In this document: positions 24,282 to 33,497 of the stretch, one piece after another
Numbering within the stretch: the first letter of the stretch is position 1
How the letters are laid out: every line of letters begins with the position of its first letter
Source of the DNA: Streptomyces nitrosporeus
GTDB lineage: Bacteria; Actinomycetota; Actinomycetes; Streptomycetales; Streptomycetaceae
Reading direction: 5' to 3'
DNA: 64,000 nucleotides
NCBI RefSeq assembly: GCF_008704555.1
Contig: NZ_CP023702.1
Location: 1,736,001-1,800,000 of the forward strand
Notes under the pieces: generated by a model
Told to the model about the DNA's origin: nothing
Seen by the model: only the letters and a program-made list of their open reading frames with translations
The model's database searches: none
Made by a program: the position numbers and the translations under genes

Positions 24282-26738
24282 ATGGCCCGCCGCAGCACGA
24301 AGACCCCGCCGCCGGACGACTTCGAGGAGAAGATCCTCGACATCGACGTCGTCGACGAAATGCAGGGCTCCTTCCTCGAGTACGCGTACTCGGTGATCTA
24401 CTCCAGGGCGCTGCCCGACGCCCGTGACGGCATGAAGCCCGTGCACCGTCGCATCGTGTCCCAGATGAACGAGATGGGACTGCGCCCCGACCGCGGTTAC
24501 GTCAAGTGCGCCCGGGTCGTGGGCGACGTGATGGGCAAGCTGCACCCGCACGGTGACGCGTCGATCTACGACGCCCTGGTGCGCATGGCACAGCCGTTCT
24601 CCATGCGGCTGCCCCTGGTCGACGGCCACGGCAACTTCGGTTCGCTGGGCAACGACGACCCGCCGGCCGCCATGCGGTACACCGAGTGCCGGATGGCCGA
24701 CGCCACGTCGCTGATGACGGAGTCGATCGACGAGGACACCGTCGACTTCCAGTCGAACTACGACGGCCAGGAGCGAGAACCGGTCGTTCTCCCCGCCGCC
24801 TACCCGAACCTCCTGGTCAACGGGGCTTCGGGCATCGCCGTCGGGATGGCGACCAACATGCCGCCGCACAACCTGGGCGAGGTGATCTCGGCCGCCCGGC
24901 ATCTCATCAGGCATCCGAACGCCGACCTCGACACGCTGATGCGGTTCGTCCCCGGTCCGGATCTGCCGACCGGCGGGCGGATCGTGGGTCTCGGCGGCGT
25001 CAAGGACGCCTACGCGTCGGGCCGCGGCACGTTCAGGATCCGCGCCACGGTCGCCATAGAGAACGTCACCGCCCGCCGCAAGGGCCTGGTCGTCACCGAA
25101 CTCCCCTTCTCCGTCGGGCCGGAGAAGGTGGTCTCCAAGATCAAGGACCTCGTCGGTTCCAAGAAGCTCCAGGGCATCGCGGACGTCAAGGACCTCACGG
25201 ACCGTGAGCACGGTCTGCGCCTGGTGATCGAGGTGAAGAACGGCTTCGTACCGGAGGCCGTTCTGGAGCAGCTCTACAAGCTGACGCCGATGGAGGAGTC
25301 CTTCGGCATCAACAACGTGGCGCTGGTGGACGGGCAGCCGCTCACCCTGGGTCTCAAGGAACTGCTGGAGGTCTACCTCGACCACCGCTTCGAGGTGGTG
25401 CGCCGACGCAGCGAGTTCCGCCGGACCAAGCGGCGCGACCGGCTGCACCTGGTCGAGGGCCTGCTCGTCGCCCTGCTCGACATCGACGAGGTCATCCGGA
25501 TCATCCGGGACAGCGACAACTCCGCCCAGGCCAAGGAGCGCCTGATGGAGCACTTCTCGCTGAGCGAGATCCAGACGCAGTACATCCTGGAGACCCCGCT
25601 GCGCCGGCTCACCCGCTTCGACCGGGTCGAGCTGGAGAGCGAGCGCGACCGGCTGCACGGGGAGATCACCTCACTGACCGCGATCCTGGAGTCGGACGCG
25701 GAGCTGCGCAAGCTGGTCTCCTCCGAACTGGCCGCGGTGGCGAAGAAGTTCGGCACCGACCGGCGTACGGTGCTGCTGGAGTCGGCGGGCACGCAGGTGG
25801 CCTCGGTGCCGCTGGAGGTGGCCGACGACCCGTGCCAGGTGCTGCTCTCCTCGACCGGTCTGCTGGCCCGTACGGCGGGTCCCGGCCCGATCGTGGTGCC
25901 CGAGGGCTCCAAGCGCGCCAAGCACGACGCGATCGTCTCGGCCGTCCCGGCGACGGCGCGCGGCGACGTGGGGGCGGTGACGTCCTCCGGGCGGCTGCTG
26001 CGGCTGTCGGTGATCGACCTGCCGCAGCTGCCCGACACGCACGCGGCCCCCACTCTCGCGGGCGGGGCCCAGATCTCCGAGTTCCTGACGCTGGAGGCGG
26101 ACGAGGAGCTGGTCTGCCTCACCACGCTGGACGAGGAGTCACCGGGCCTGGCCATCGGCACCCTCCAGGGGGTGGTGAAGCGGGTGGTGCCCGACTATCC
26201 GCCGAACAAGGACGAGCTGGGGGTCATCGCGCTGAAGGACGGCGACCGGATCGTCGGCGCGACCCAGTTGCGGACGGGTGAGGAGGACCTGGTCTTCATC
26301 ACCTCGGACGCCCAGCTGCTGCGTTACCCGGCCGCGCAGGTGCGTCCGCAGGGGCGTCCGGCGGGCGGTATGGCGGGCGTGAAGCTGGCGGCGGGCGCGA
26401 GCGTCCTGTCGTTCACCGCGGTCGATCCGGCGGCGGACGCCGTGGTGTTCACGGTCGCCGGTTCGCACGGCACACTGGACGACTCCGAGCACACGGCGAA
26501 GCTCACGCCGTTCGACCAGTATCCGCGCAAGGGCCGTGCCACCGGCGGGGTGCGCTGTCAGCGCTTCCTCAAGGGCGAGGACGTCCTGGTGTTCGCCTGG
26601 GCGGGGGCCGTTCCGGCCCGCGCCGCGCAGAAGAACGGAGCGCCGGCCGAGCTGCCCGCCCCGGACCCGCGCCGTGACGGTTCCGGGACGCCCTTGGCGA
26701 GCCCGGTCGCGGTGATCGCCGGGGCGCTGCCGCAGTAG
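24282..26738 (+). CDS. parC: DNA topoisomerase IV subunit A
   Basis: Breakage-reunion subunit of topoisomerase IV, which decatenates daughter chromosomes. The 818-residue protein starts MARRSTKTPPPDDFEEKIL at ATG 24282 with GAAGGAG upstream. The winged-helix domain contains the catalytic tyrosine in AMRYTECRM (about residue 127), preceded by the quinolone-determining region HPHGDASIYDALVRMAQ. The C-terminal beta-pinwheel (about 510-790) carries GyrA-box-like repeats, but the typical gyrase GyrA-box is weak, which supports ParC rather than GyrA. ParE is encoded 4.2 kb away on the opposite strand. The long in-frame extension upstream is spurious. Confidence 0.93.
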   Translation: MARRSTKTPPPDDFEEKILDIDVVDEMQGSFLEYAYSVIYSRALPDARDGMKPVHRRIVSQMNEMGLRPDRGYVKCARVVGDVMGKLHPHGDASIYDALVRMAQPFSMRLPLVDGHGNFGSLGNDDPPAAMRYTECRMADATSLMTESIDEDTVDFQSNYDGQEREPVVLPAAYPNLLVNGASGIAVGMATNMPPHNLGEVISAARHLIRHPNADLDTLMRFVPGPDLPTGGRIVGLGGVKDAYASGRGTFRIRATVAIENVTARRKGLVVTELPFSVGPEKVVSKIKDLVGSKKLQGIADVKDLTDREHGLRLVIEVKNGFVPEAVLEQLYKLTPMEESFGINNVALVDGQPLTLGLKELLEVYLDHRFEVVRRRSEFRRTKRRDRLHLVEGLLVALLDIDEVIRIIRDSDNSAQAKERLMEHFSLSEIQTQYILETPLRRLTRFDRVELESERDRLHGEITSLTAILESDAELRKLVSSELAAVAKKFGTDRRTVLLESAGTQVASVPLEVADDPCQVLLSSTGLLARTAGPGPIVVPEGSKRAKHDAIVSAVPATARGDVGAVTSSGRLLRLSVIDLPQLPDTHAAPTLAGGAQISEFLTLEADEELVCLTTLDEESPGLAIGTLQGVVKRVVPDYPPNKDELGVIALKDGDRIVGATQLRTGEEDLVFITSDAQLLRYPAAQVRPQGRPAGGMAGVKLAAGASVLSFTAVDPAADAVVFTVAGSHGTLDDSEHTAKLTPFDQYPRKGRATGGVRCQRFLKGEDVLVFAWAGAVPARAAQKNGAPAELPAPDPRRDGSGTPLASPVAVIAGALPQ

Positions 26739-26745
26739 GCGGAGC

Positions 26746-26780
26746 GGTCCCGGCCGCCGCGGTGAGCGGCGGCCGGGACC
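26746..26780. terminator. Convergent terminator between parC and the GTPase gene
   Basis: Perfect 15-bp stem GGTCCCGGCCGCCGC with its complement and a GGTGA loop, starting 7 bp past the parC stop. Confidence 0.85.
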
Positions 26781-26870
26781 CCAGGCCCCCGCTCCCGGGG
26801 GTTCCGGTCCCCCGGTGCGGGGCGCGGGTGCCGGGCGCCGTACCGCCGGTGCGGCCGGGTGTCCGCCCGG

Positions 26871-27950
26871 TCAGGGGCCGTCGGGCGGTCCGGGCTCCCC
26901 GTCCGGCTGCCGCACGTAGCGCAGTACGCCCCACATGCCGCGTTCCAGTGCCTCGGTGGGCTCCTGACGTTCGTCCCGGCACGCGGCCAGCTCCTTGTGC
27001 AGCGCCTCGGCGTCGATGCCGGACCCGATCAGCACCAGCTGGGTGCGGCGCGTCTCGTCCCGGGTCCACGGCCTCGGCGTGAATCCCAGGAAACCGCCGA
27101 CCGCGTGCAGGGCGTAGGTGTGGTCCGGGTCGCCCGCGCCGAAGTCGACGTACCCCTTGATCCGGTACAGCCCCTGGGGACGCGAGTCGAGGAAGGCCAT
27201 GAACCGGCGGGGGTCCAGCGGCACGCCGGAGCTGAAGGAGACGCTTTCGTACGCGGTGTGCAGGTGCTCCTCATGGTCGCCGGCCGTCTCCCTCAGCAGG
27301 TCCTCGAAGGTCAGCTGGCGGACGCCCTCGTCCCGGTCCGGCCCGAGCACCGGATCGAAGAGCAGACCGGGGTCGATCCTCCCGTAGGCGGAACGGACGA
27401 CGGCCGCCCTGCTCCCGGTCGCGGCGACGGCCTCGTGCACGGCGGCCAGCTCCGGGCCGCTCACCCGGTCCGTCTTGTTCAGGACGACGAGGTCGGCGGC
27501 CCTGATGTGCCGGCCGAGCTCCGGGTGGCGCTCGTGCGTGGCCGGGAACTCGGCCGCGTCCACCACCTCGACCAGCCCTCCGTACCGGATGCGGTCGTTG
27601 TCGCTGGCCAGCAGCATCCGCACGAGTTCCTGGGGTTCGGCGAGGCCGCTCGCCTCGATCACGATCACGTCGAGCCGGACGGCCGGCCCGGTCAGGGTGT
27701 CCAGGTAGCCGTCGAGTTCGCTCGCGTCGACGGCACAGCACAGGCATCCGTTGCCGAGGGACACGGTCGATCCGACCTGTCCCGCGACCGTCATGGCGTC
27801 GATCTCGATGGAGCCGAAATCGTTGACGACCACCCCGATCCTGTTGCCGGAGCGGTTGCGGAGCAGATGGTTCAGCAGGGTCGTCTTGCCGGATCCCAGG
27901 AACCCCGCGAGGACGACGACCGGAATCTGCTGGGCACGGGACGGGGTCAA
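26871..27950 (-). CDS. CobW/COG0523-family GTP-binding metal chaperone
   Basis: A 359-residue G3E GTPase. The Walker A motif is GFLGSGKTTL (about 16-25), the metal-binding CLCC motif is at GNGCLCC (about 68-74), Walker B lies near VIVIEASGLAEP, and the base-specificity motif is NKTD. The C-terminal CobW domain ends in LVLIGSGID near residue 312. COG0523 proteins insert or allocate Zn or Co; no zinc-uptake gene or clear Zur site is seen here. Start is a TTG at 27950, supported by GAGGAAGG 5 bp upstream. It lies 22 bp after the co-directional citrate synthase gene, so they may share a transcript. Confidence 0.88.
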   Translation of the reverse strand: MTPSRAQQIPVVVLAGFLGSGKTTLLNHLLRNRSGNRIGVVVNDFGSIEIDAMTVAGQVGSTVSLGNGCLCCAVDASELDGYLDTLTGPAVRLDVIVIEASGLAEPQELVRMLLASDNDRIRYGGLVEVVDAAEFPATHERHPELGRHIRAADLVVLNKTDRVSGPELAAVHEAVAATGSRAAVVRSAYGRIDPGLLFDPVLGPDRDEGVRQLTFEDLLRETAGDHEEHLHTAYESVSFSSGVPLDPRRFMAFLDSRPQGLYRIKGYVDFGAGDPDHTYALHAVGGFLGFTPRPWTRDETRRTQLVLIGSGIDAEALHKELAACRDERQEPTEALERGMWGVLRYVRQPDGEPGPPDGP

Positions 27951-27971
27951 CGGGGCCTTCCTCGGGGTCGC

Positions 27972-29135
27972 TCAGGGGGCGGGCACGGGCTGCGGCGGCG
28001 GGGCGCCGACATAGCGTGCCGCCGGGCGGATGATCTTGGAGTCCTCCGCCTGCTCCAGGATATTGGCGCTCCAGCCGACCACCCGTGCCGCGCAGAAGGT
28101 GGGCGTGAACATCTCACGCGGCAGCCCGCACAGCTCCATGACCACCCCGGCGTAGAACTCGACGTTGGTGTGCAGCTCCCGGCCCGGCTTGAGTTCGGCC
28201 AGTACGGCCTCCACCCGCCGCTCCACCTCGACGGCGAAGTCGACGAGCGGGCCGCCGAACTCCTGGGCGATCGAGCGGAGCATCCGTGAGCGGGGGTCCT
28301 CGGTGCGGTACACGGGATGCCCGAAGCCCATGATCCGGGCGCCGCCGAGGATCTGTTCGCGGATCCAGCCGTCGATGCGCTCGGGGGTGCCGATGGCGTC
28401 CAGGGTGTCCAGGGCCCGGCTGGGCGCCCCGCCGTGCAGCGGTCCGGAGAGCGCGCCCACGGCGGCGACCAGGCAGGCGGCCATGTCGGCCCCGGTGGAG
28501 GCGACGACACGGGCGGTGAACGTCGAGGCGTTGAAGCCGTGGTCGACGGCCGAGATGAGGTACCGCTCGATCGCCGAGGCGCGTGCGGCGTCCGGCTCGG
28601 TGCCGGTGAGCATGTACAGGTAGTTCGCCGCGAAGGGCAGGTCCTCGCGCGGTTCGACCGGCTCCAGCCCCTGGCCGAGCCGGTACAGGGCGGTCAGCAG
28701 CGTGGGTACGGCGGCACAGAGTGCGAGCGCGTCGGCGAGCCGCCGGCCGGCCGGGAGGTCGTAGACCGGGCGCAGGCCCGATCCCGCCCCGAGCAGGGAG
28801 AGCGCCGTCCGCAGTCCGGCCGAAGGGCCGGAGACCGCGCTGGTCCGGGCGATGCCGGGGAGGGCCTCACGCACCTCTGCGGGCAGCCGTCGCAGCCCGG
28901 CGGTGCGGGCGGCGAAGCGGGCGCTCTCGGCCCGGCCGGGCAGTTCCCCGTGGAACATCAGGTACCAGACGTCCTCGAAGCCGCGCCGCTGCGCGAGCTC
29001 GATCGCCGAGTAGTGGCGGTAGTGGTAGAACCCCTCGCGCCCTCGGACGTCGCCGAGCGCGGTGCCGGTGACGATCACACCGGCGAGACCGCGGGGCGCG
29101 TCGAGCGGTGCGGGATCCGTACGCGGAACAGTCAT
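27972..29135 (-). CDS. Citrate synthase family enzyme
   Basis: A 387-residue citrate/2-methylcitrate synthase. Key histidines lie in the VDHGFNASTFTARVVAST block (about 212, split before ARVV), in GALSGPLHGGAP (about 245) and in MGFGHPVYRTEDPR (about 285), and the catalytic aspartate is in VDFAVEVERR (about 320). These are the residues that make citryl-CoA. It is of the short bacterial type I/II-like form and is not the main TCA enzyme by context. Start ATG 29135 follows GAGAGG. It is divergent from a second citrate-synthase-like gene with a DNA-binding domain, across a 138-bp operator-rich region. Confidence 0.9.
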   Translation of the reverse strand: MTVPRTDPAPLDAPRGLAGVIVTGTALGDVRGREGFYHYRHYSAIELAQRRGFEDVWYLMFHGELPGRAESARFAARTAGLRRLPAEVREALPGIARTSAVSGPSAGLRTALSLLGAGSGLRPVYDLPAGRRLADALALCAAVPTLLTALYRLGQGLEPVEPREDLPFAANYLYMLTGTEPDAARASAIERYLISAVDHGFNASTFTARVVASTGADMAACLVAAVGALSGPLHGGAPSRALDTLDAIGTPERIDGWIREQILGGARIMGFGHPVYRTEDPRSRMLRSIAQEFGGPLVDFAVEVERRVEAVLAELKPGRELHTNVEFYAGVVMELCGLPREMFTPTFCAARVVGWSANILEQAEDSKIIRPAARYVGAPPPQPVPAP

Positions 29136-29172
29136 GGTCGGGCCTCTCTTCCGTCCGCCGGGACAGCAGGAC

Positions 29173-29229
29173 ATTGATTTCACTGTTCATCATTGACTCA
29201 ACTTCCGTCAATATTGATTGAATCAATAT
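29173..29229. promoter_or_regulatory. Shared operator between the two citrate-synthase-like genes
   Basis: An AT-rich island between the divergent genes. ATATTGATT-g-AATCAATAT (29211-29229) is a perfect 9-1-9 palindrome. TTGAC-n9-GTCAA (29194-29212) abuts it, and another ATTGATT is at 29173-29179. TATAAA at 29226-29231 overlaps the palindrome and is a plausible -10 for the plus-strand gene. Confidence 0.65.
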
Positions 29230-29273
29230 AAAGTCTGCGATGCATGTGGACGGAGTATGGATACGGTGATCTC

Positions 29274-30689
29274 ATGACGCTCGACGCAGCACAGGGCCCC
29301 GGCCCGGAACGGAGCGCCGGAACGGCCCCGGGGCCGGTGCCCGGCACGGCCCAGGGCCCGGTGTCCGGCACGGCCCCGGGGCCCGGCACAACCGCCTCCG
29401 CTCCCCCGGCCGCGCACCGGCTCACCACCCGTGAGACGGCCGAACTCCTGGGCGTCAAGCCCGAGACGGTCTACGCCTATGTGAGCCGGGGGCAGCTGAG
29501 CAGCAGACGCGCGCCCGGCACCCGGGGCAGCACGTTCGACGCGGCCGAGGTGCGCGCGCTGGCCCGCCGGACCGGGCGCAGGGAGCAGCAGGCCGCGTCC
29601 GCCGCGGGCGAGCCCGCCATCCGTACCGGCCTCACGCTCATCGAGCACGACCGCTACCACTTCCGGGGCGTCGACGCGACGGAACTGGCCCGCCGCTACG
29701 GGTACGAGGAGGTCGCCGAGTGGCTCTGGACGGGCGAACTCCGCGCGGGCACCCGGTTCACCGCGCCCGAGGAGTCGCTGGCGGCCGCACGGCGCACCGT
29801 GGCCACACTGCCGGAGCACAGCGATTCGGCGGACCGGCTGCGGGTCGCGGTGGTCGCGGCGGCGGCGATGGACCCGCTGCGCTTCGACCTCTCCCCGGAC
29901 GGGGTTCTGAACAGCGCCCGCGGCCTGATCCCCACCATGGTGGGCGCGCTGCCGCCGGCCGGCGGCGCGCCACGGGGACAGGCGGAAGGCGGCGGCCAGG
30001 ACGGCTCCCTGGCCACCCGGTTGTGGCCGAGGCTGTCGGCGCTTCCCGCCGACGCCCCGTCACTGGCCGTGCTGGACACGGCGCTCGCCCTGCTGGCCGA
30101 CCACGACCTGGCGACATCGACACTGGCCGCCCGGGTCGCCGCCTCCGCCCACGCCCATCCGTACGCCGTGGTCCTGGCCGGGCTCGGGGTCCTGGAAGGG
30201 CCGCTGCACGGCGCGGCGAGCGGCCTGGCCCACCGGATGCTGACCGAGGCCGTCGCGCGGGGCAGCGCGGCACCGGTCGTCGCGGACCATCTGCGCGCGG
30301 GGCGCCGGGTGCCGGGGCTGGGGCACCGCCTCTACACCGGTGAGGACCCGCGCGCCACGGCGCTCCTCGGCCTGCTCGCCCGGGTCCCGAGGGCCGCGGC
30401 CGCTCTGGAGGCGGCCCGCGACGTGGTCGCCACCACCGCCCGCCACGCCCCCCTGCACGCCAATGTGGATCTGGCCCTGGCCGTGCTCTCCGTCTCCTGC
30501 GGGATGCCGGCGGACGCGGGTGAGACGGTGTTCGCGGTGTCCCGTACCGCGGGCTGGATCGCCCACGCGCTGGAGGAGTACGCCGAGCGGCCCCTGCGGA
30601 TGAGGCCCAGCGGGCAGTACGACGGCCCCGTGCCCCCGCGGCCGGTCCCCGGCCCGGGGGACCGCGCCGGGGACGGCGCGGCCGGGTGA
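29274..30689 (+). CDS. Citrate-synthase-fold protein with N-terminal helix-turn-helix
   Basis: A 471-residue protein. After a Gly/Pro/Thr-rich N-terminus, residues about 45-85 are an excisionase/MerR-like HTH (LTTRETAELLGVKPETVYAY; wing VSRGQLSSRRAPGTRGSTF). Residues about 120-440 are a citrate synthase domain with GPLHGAASG, VPGLGHRLYTGEDPR and HANVDLALA. The first active-site histidine region reads LATSTLAARVAASAHAHP rather than the HGFNAST type, and the last catalytic Asp is in NVDLALA, so catalysis is uncertain. It may sense a TCA metabolite and regulate the divergent citrate synthase through the palindromes between them. The start could be ATG 29244 as a near-leaderless mRNA. Confidence 0.85.
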   Translation: MTLDAAQGPGPERSAGTAPGPVPGTAQGPVSGTAPGPGTTASAPPAAHRLTTRETAELLGVKPETVYAYVSRGQLSSRRAPGTRGSTFDAAEVRALARRTGRREQQAASAAGEPAIRTGLTLIEHDRYHFRGVDATELARRYGYEEVAEWLWTGELRAGTRFTAPEESLAAARRTVATLPEHSDSADRLRVAVVAAAAMDPLRFDLSPDGVLNSARGLIPTMVGALPPAGGAPRGQAEGGGQDGSLATRLWPRLSALPADAPSLAVLDTALALLADHDLATSTLAARVAASAHAHPYAVVLAGLGVLEGPLHGAASGLAHRMLTEAVARGSAAPVVADHLRAGRRVPGLGHRLYTGEDPRATALLGLLARVPRAAAALEAARDVVATTARHAPLHANVDLALAVLSVSCGMPADAGETVFAVSRTAGWIAHALEEYAERPLRMRPSGQYDGPVPPRPVPGPGDRAGDGAAG

Positions 30690-30893
30690 CGGCGGCACCG
30701 CCGGACGGGGCGCGGCCGGGGCGCGGGGGAGGGGCGGGGCCCGCCACGCCGCCTCCCAGCGGACGGCCCCCTCGTCCGCGGGCCTTTCCGGCCGCGCGGC
30801 CGGAAGGGACACCCGGGAGGATTACAGGCGCTTCGTCCGGCGGGCTTCACCCTTCCAGGTGAAGGAAGCGGCGGGAGCGGCCCGTGGGCGGGA

Positions 30894-30926
30894 ACGCCCT
30901 CCCCGCGCCCGGGGCGGGGAGGGCGT
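30894..30926. terminator. Terminator of parE, bidirectional
   Basis: Perfect 13-bp stem ACGCCCTCCCCGC with its complement and a 7-nt loop, 14 bp past the parE stop. A smaller hairpin (CTTCACC...GGTGAAG) lies at about 30845-30863. Confidence 0.8.
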
Positions 30927-30939
30927 GGCGGGCCGCGGG

Positions 30940-33066
30940 TCAGACGTCGATACGCGAACGGTCCAGGGTGGCCGCCGAGCTGGTGATGAACTCCTTGCGG
31001 GGCGCGACCTCGTTGCCCATGAGCAGGTCGAAGATCCGCTCGGAGGATTCCAGGTCACCGATGTTGATCCGGCGCAGCGTGCGGTGCCGCGGGTCCATCG
31101 TCGTCTCCGCGAGCTGGTCCGCGTCCATCTCCCCGAGACCCTTGTAGCGCTGGATCGAGTCCTTGAACCGGACGTTCTTGCGCTGGAGCTCCAGCAGGGT
31201 CTGCCGCAGCTCGTTGTCCGAGTAGGTGTAGATGTACTTGTCCTGGCCCTTCTTCGGCTGGACCAGCTCGATCCGGTGCAGCGGGGGCACGGCGGCGAAG
31301 ACCCGGCCCGCCTCGACCATCGGCCGCATGTACCGCTGGAAGAGCGTGAGCAGCAGGGTGCGGATGTGGGAGCCGTCGACATCGGCGTCCGTCATCATGA
31401 TGACCTTGCCGTAGCGGGCCGCGTCGATGTCGAAGGTGCGCCCGGAGCCGGCTCCTATGACCTGGATGATGGCACCGCACTCGGCGTTCTTGAGCATGTC
31501 CGAGACCGACGACTTCTGGACGTTGAGGATCTTCCCCCGGATCGGCAGCAGCGCCTGGAACTCGCTGTTGCGGGCCAGCTTGGCCGTACCGAGAGCCGAG
31601 TCCCCCTCCACGATGAACAGCTCGCTGCGCTCCACGTCGTCGCTGCGGCAGTCGGCGAGCTTCGCCGGCAGGGACGAGGACTCCAGCGCGGTCTTGCGGC
31701 GCTGCGCGTCCTTGTGCTGGCGTGCGGCGATACGGGTCCGGGCGGCGGCCACCGCCTTGTCCAGCACCGCCCGCGCCTGGGCCTTGGCGTCCCGCTTGGT
31801 GGAGGTGAGGAACGCCTTGAGCTCCTTGGCCACCACGTTGGCGACGATCCGGTTGGCGGCCGAGGTGCCCAGGACCTCCTTGGTCTGCCCCTCGAACTGC
31901 GGCTCGGCCAGCCGTACGGTGACCACGGCCGTGAGGCCTTCGAGGGCGTCGTCCTTGACGATGTCGTCCTCGGCGACGCGCAGCAGCTTCGCGGAGCGCA
32001 GCACCTCGTTCACCGTCCGGGTCAGGGACCGCTCGAAACCGGTGACGTGGGTGCCGCCCTTGGGGGTGGCGATGATGTTGACGAAGGACCGGACCGTGGT
32101 GTCGTACCCGGTGCCCCAGCGCAGCGCGATGTCCACGCCCAGCTCGCGGGTGACCTCGGTCGGCGTCATGTGGCCGCGCTCGTCCAGGACCGGCACGGTC
32201 TCCTTGAACGTCCCGGTGCCCGTCAGGCGCTGGACGTCGCAGACGGCCCTGTCCCGGGCCAGGTACTCGCAGAACTCGCTGATCCCGCCGTCGAAGCGGA
32301 ACGTCTCCTCGGTCTTGCCCCCGCCGTCGATGCCGCGCTCGTCGCGCACGACGATGGTGAGGCCCGGGACGAGGAACGCGGTCTGCCGGGCACGCTGGTA
32401 GAGCGTCTCCAGGTCCAGCTTGGCGTCCTTCAGGAAGATCTGCCGGTCCGCCCAGTACCTCACCCGGGTACCCGTGCGCGTCTTGGGGATCCTCTTGCCC
32501 TTGCGCAGGCCGTTCGCCGGGTCGAAGGGGCTTTCGGCCCCCTGCTCGGTGAACATGCCGGGGACGCCCCGGCGGAAGCTGATCGAGTGGGTCGCGCTGT
32601 TGCGGTCGACCTCGACGTCGAGCCGCGCGGAGAGGGCGTTCACCACCGAGGCGCCCACGCCGTGCAGGCCGCCGGAGGCCGCGTACGAGCCACCGCCGAA
32701 CTTCCCGCCGGCGTGCAGTTTGGTCATGACGACCTCGACGCCGGAGAGCCCGGTCTTGGGCTCGACGTCGACGGGGATGCCGCGGCCGTTGTCCCGGACC
32801 TCGACGGAGGTGTCGTCGTGGAGGATGACCTCGATCATGTCGCAGTAGCCCCCGAGGGCTTCGTCGACCGAGTTGTCGATGATCTCCCAGAGGCAGTGCA
32901 TGAGACCGCGGCTGTCCGTGGAGCCGATGTACATACCCGGACGCTTGCGCACGGCTTCGAGACCCTCGAGGACGAGGAGGTGCCGAGCGGTGTAGTTGGA
33001 GCTCTCCCTGTCTGCGCCGCCTGCTCCGGTCAGCAGCGCAGTGGACGGCACGGAATCGGCGGTCAC
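30940..33066 (-). CDS. parE: DNA topoisomerase IV subunit B
   Basis: ATPase subunit of topoisomerase IV. The 708-residue protein has the GHKL ATP site motifs WEIIDNSVDEAL (about 61), DNGRGIPV (about 94) and GGLHGVGASVVNA (about 130). The transducer domain follows, then the TOPRIM domain with EGDSALGTAK (about 485) and the metal motif DADVDGSHIRTLLLT (about 565), and the QRYKGLGEMDADQL C-terminal block. Start GTG 33066 (VTADSVPSTALL) follows GAGGAGC. It pairs with parC at 24282; both are apart from gyrA/gyrB, as usual in Streptomyces. Confidence 0.94.
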   Translation of the reverse strand: MTADSVPSTALLTGAGGADRESSNYTARHLLVLEGLEAVRKRPGMYIGSTDSRGLMHCLWEIIDNSVDEALGGYCDMIEVILHDDTSVEVRDNGRGIPVDVEPKTGLSGVEVVMTKLHAGGKFGGGSYAASGGLHGVGASVVNALSARLDVEVDRNSATHSISFRRGVPGMFTEQGAESPFDPANGLRKGKRIPKTRTGTRVRYWADRQIFLKDAKLDLETLYQRARQTAFLVPGLTIVVRDERGIDGGGKTEETFRFDGGISEFCEYLARDRAVCDVQRLTGTGTFKETVPVLDERGHMTPTEVTRELGVDIALRWGTGYDTTVRSFVNIIATPKGGTHVTGFERSLTRTVNEVLRSAKLLRVAEDDIVKDDALEGLTAVVTVRLAEPQFEGQTKEVLGTSAANRIVANVVAKELKAFLTSTKRDAKAQARAVLDKAVAAARTRIAARQHKDAQRRKTALESSSLPAKLADCRSDDVERSELFIVEGDSALGTAKLARNSEFQALLPIRGKILNVQKSSVSDMLKNAECGAIIQVIGAGSGRTFDIDAARYGKVIMMTDADVDGSHIRTLLLTLFQRYMRPMVEAGRVFAAVPPLHRIELVQPKKGQDKYIYTYSDNELRQTLLELQRKNVRFKDSIQRYKGLGEMDADQLAETTMDPRHRTLRRINIGDLESSERIFDLLMGNEVAPRKEFITSSAATLDRSRIDV

Positions 33067-33497
33067 GCGGTTCGCTCCTCGCTGAATTTCATCTGGGTCC
33101 CCGTGGGTGTCGGGCTCGGCCTCGGTAGCCGCTGAGAGCCTACAGAGCCCTGGTAGAGCGGTTGTAACGCCACCCAGGGGGAATCCTTATGCTAGTCCAG
33201 CTTCGCATACACGTTCGATCATCCTTCGGGGTGACGTGCACATCACGTTCCCTTCGAGGCATGAACCATTTAGGCTCCGGGCACGTCCTCATGAACAACC
33301 GGCAAGCCAGCCGGAGGACCGGCCCACCCAGCAACGCGAAACCGTAGCGCTACGCAATACGGCACATTCGCCGCCAACCGGCAACAGACAGCCATCCTGA
33401 GAAGAAGTTTCGAAGAAATGCCACGAGCGGGAACGTTTTCGGCCTGGTTGGATGTTGACCCTGGTACGACAGCTCGTCGAGCTAGAGAAGAGGCGAC
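33067..33497. other. Divergent promoter region of parE and the DUF7455 gene
   Basis: About 430 bp, noticeably less GC-rich than the genes, with no coding signal. The minus-strand block TAGCATAAGGATTCC near 33180 is a likely parE promoter zone. A 12-bp palindrome CGTAGCGCTACG lies at 33343-33354. The plus-strand stretch TTGGATGTTGACC near 33447 is the likely promoter zone of the DUF7455 gene. Confidence 0.45.

Noticed and set aside
30859..33135. 758-residue open frame opposite parE
   Set aside because: Antisense shadow of parE.
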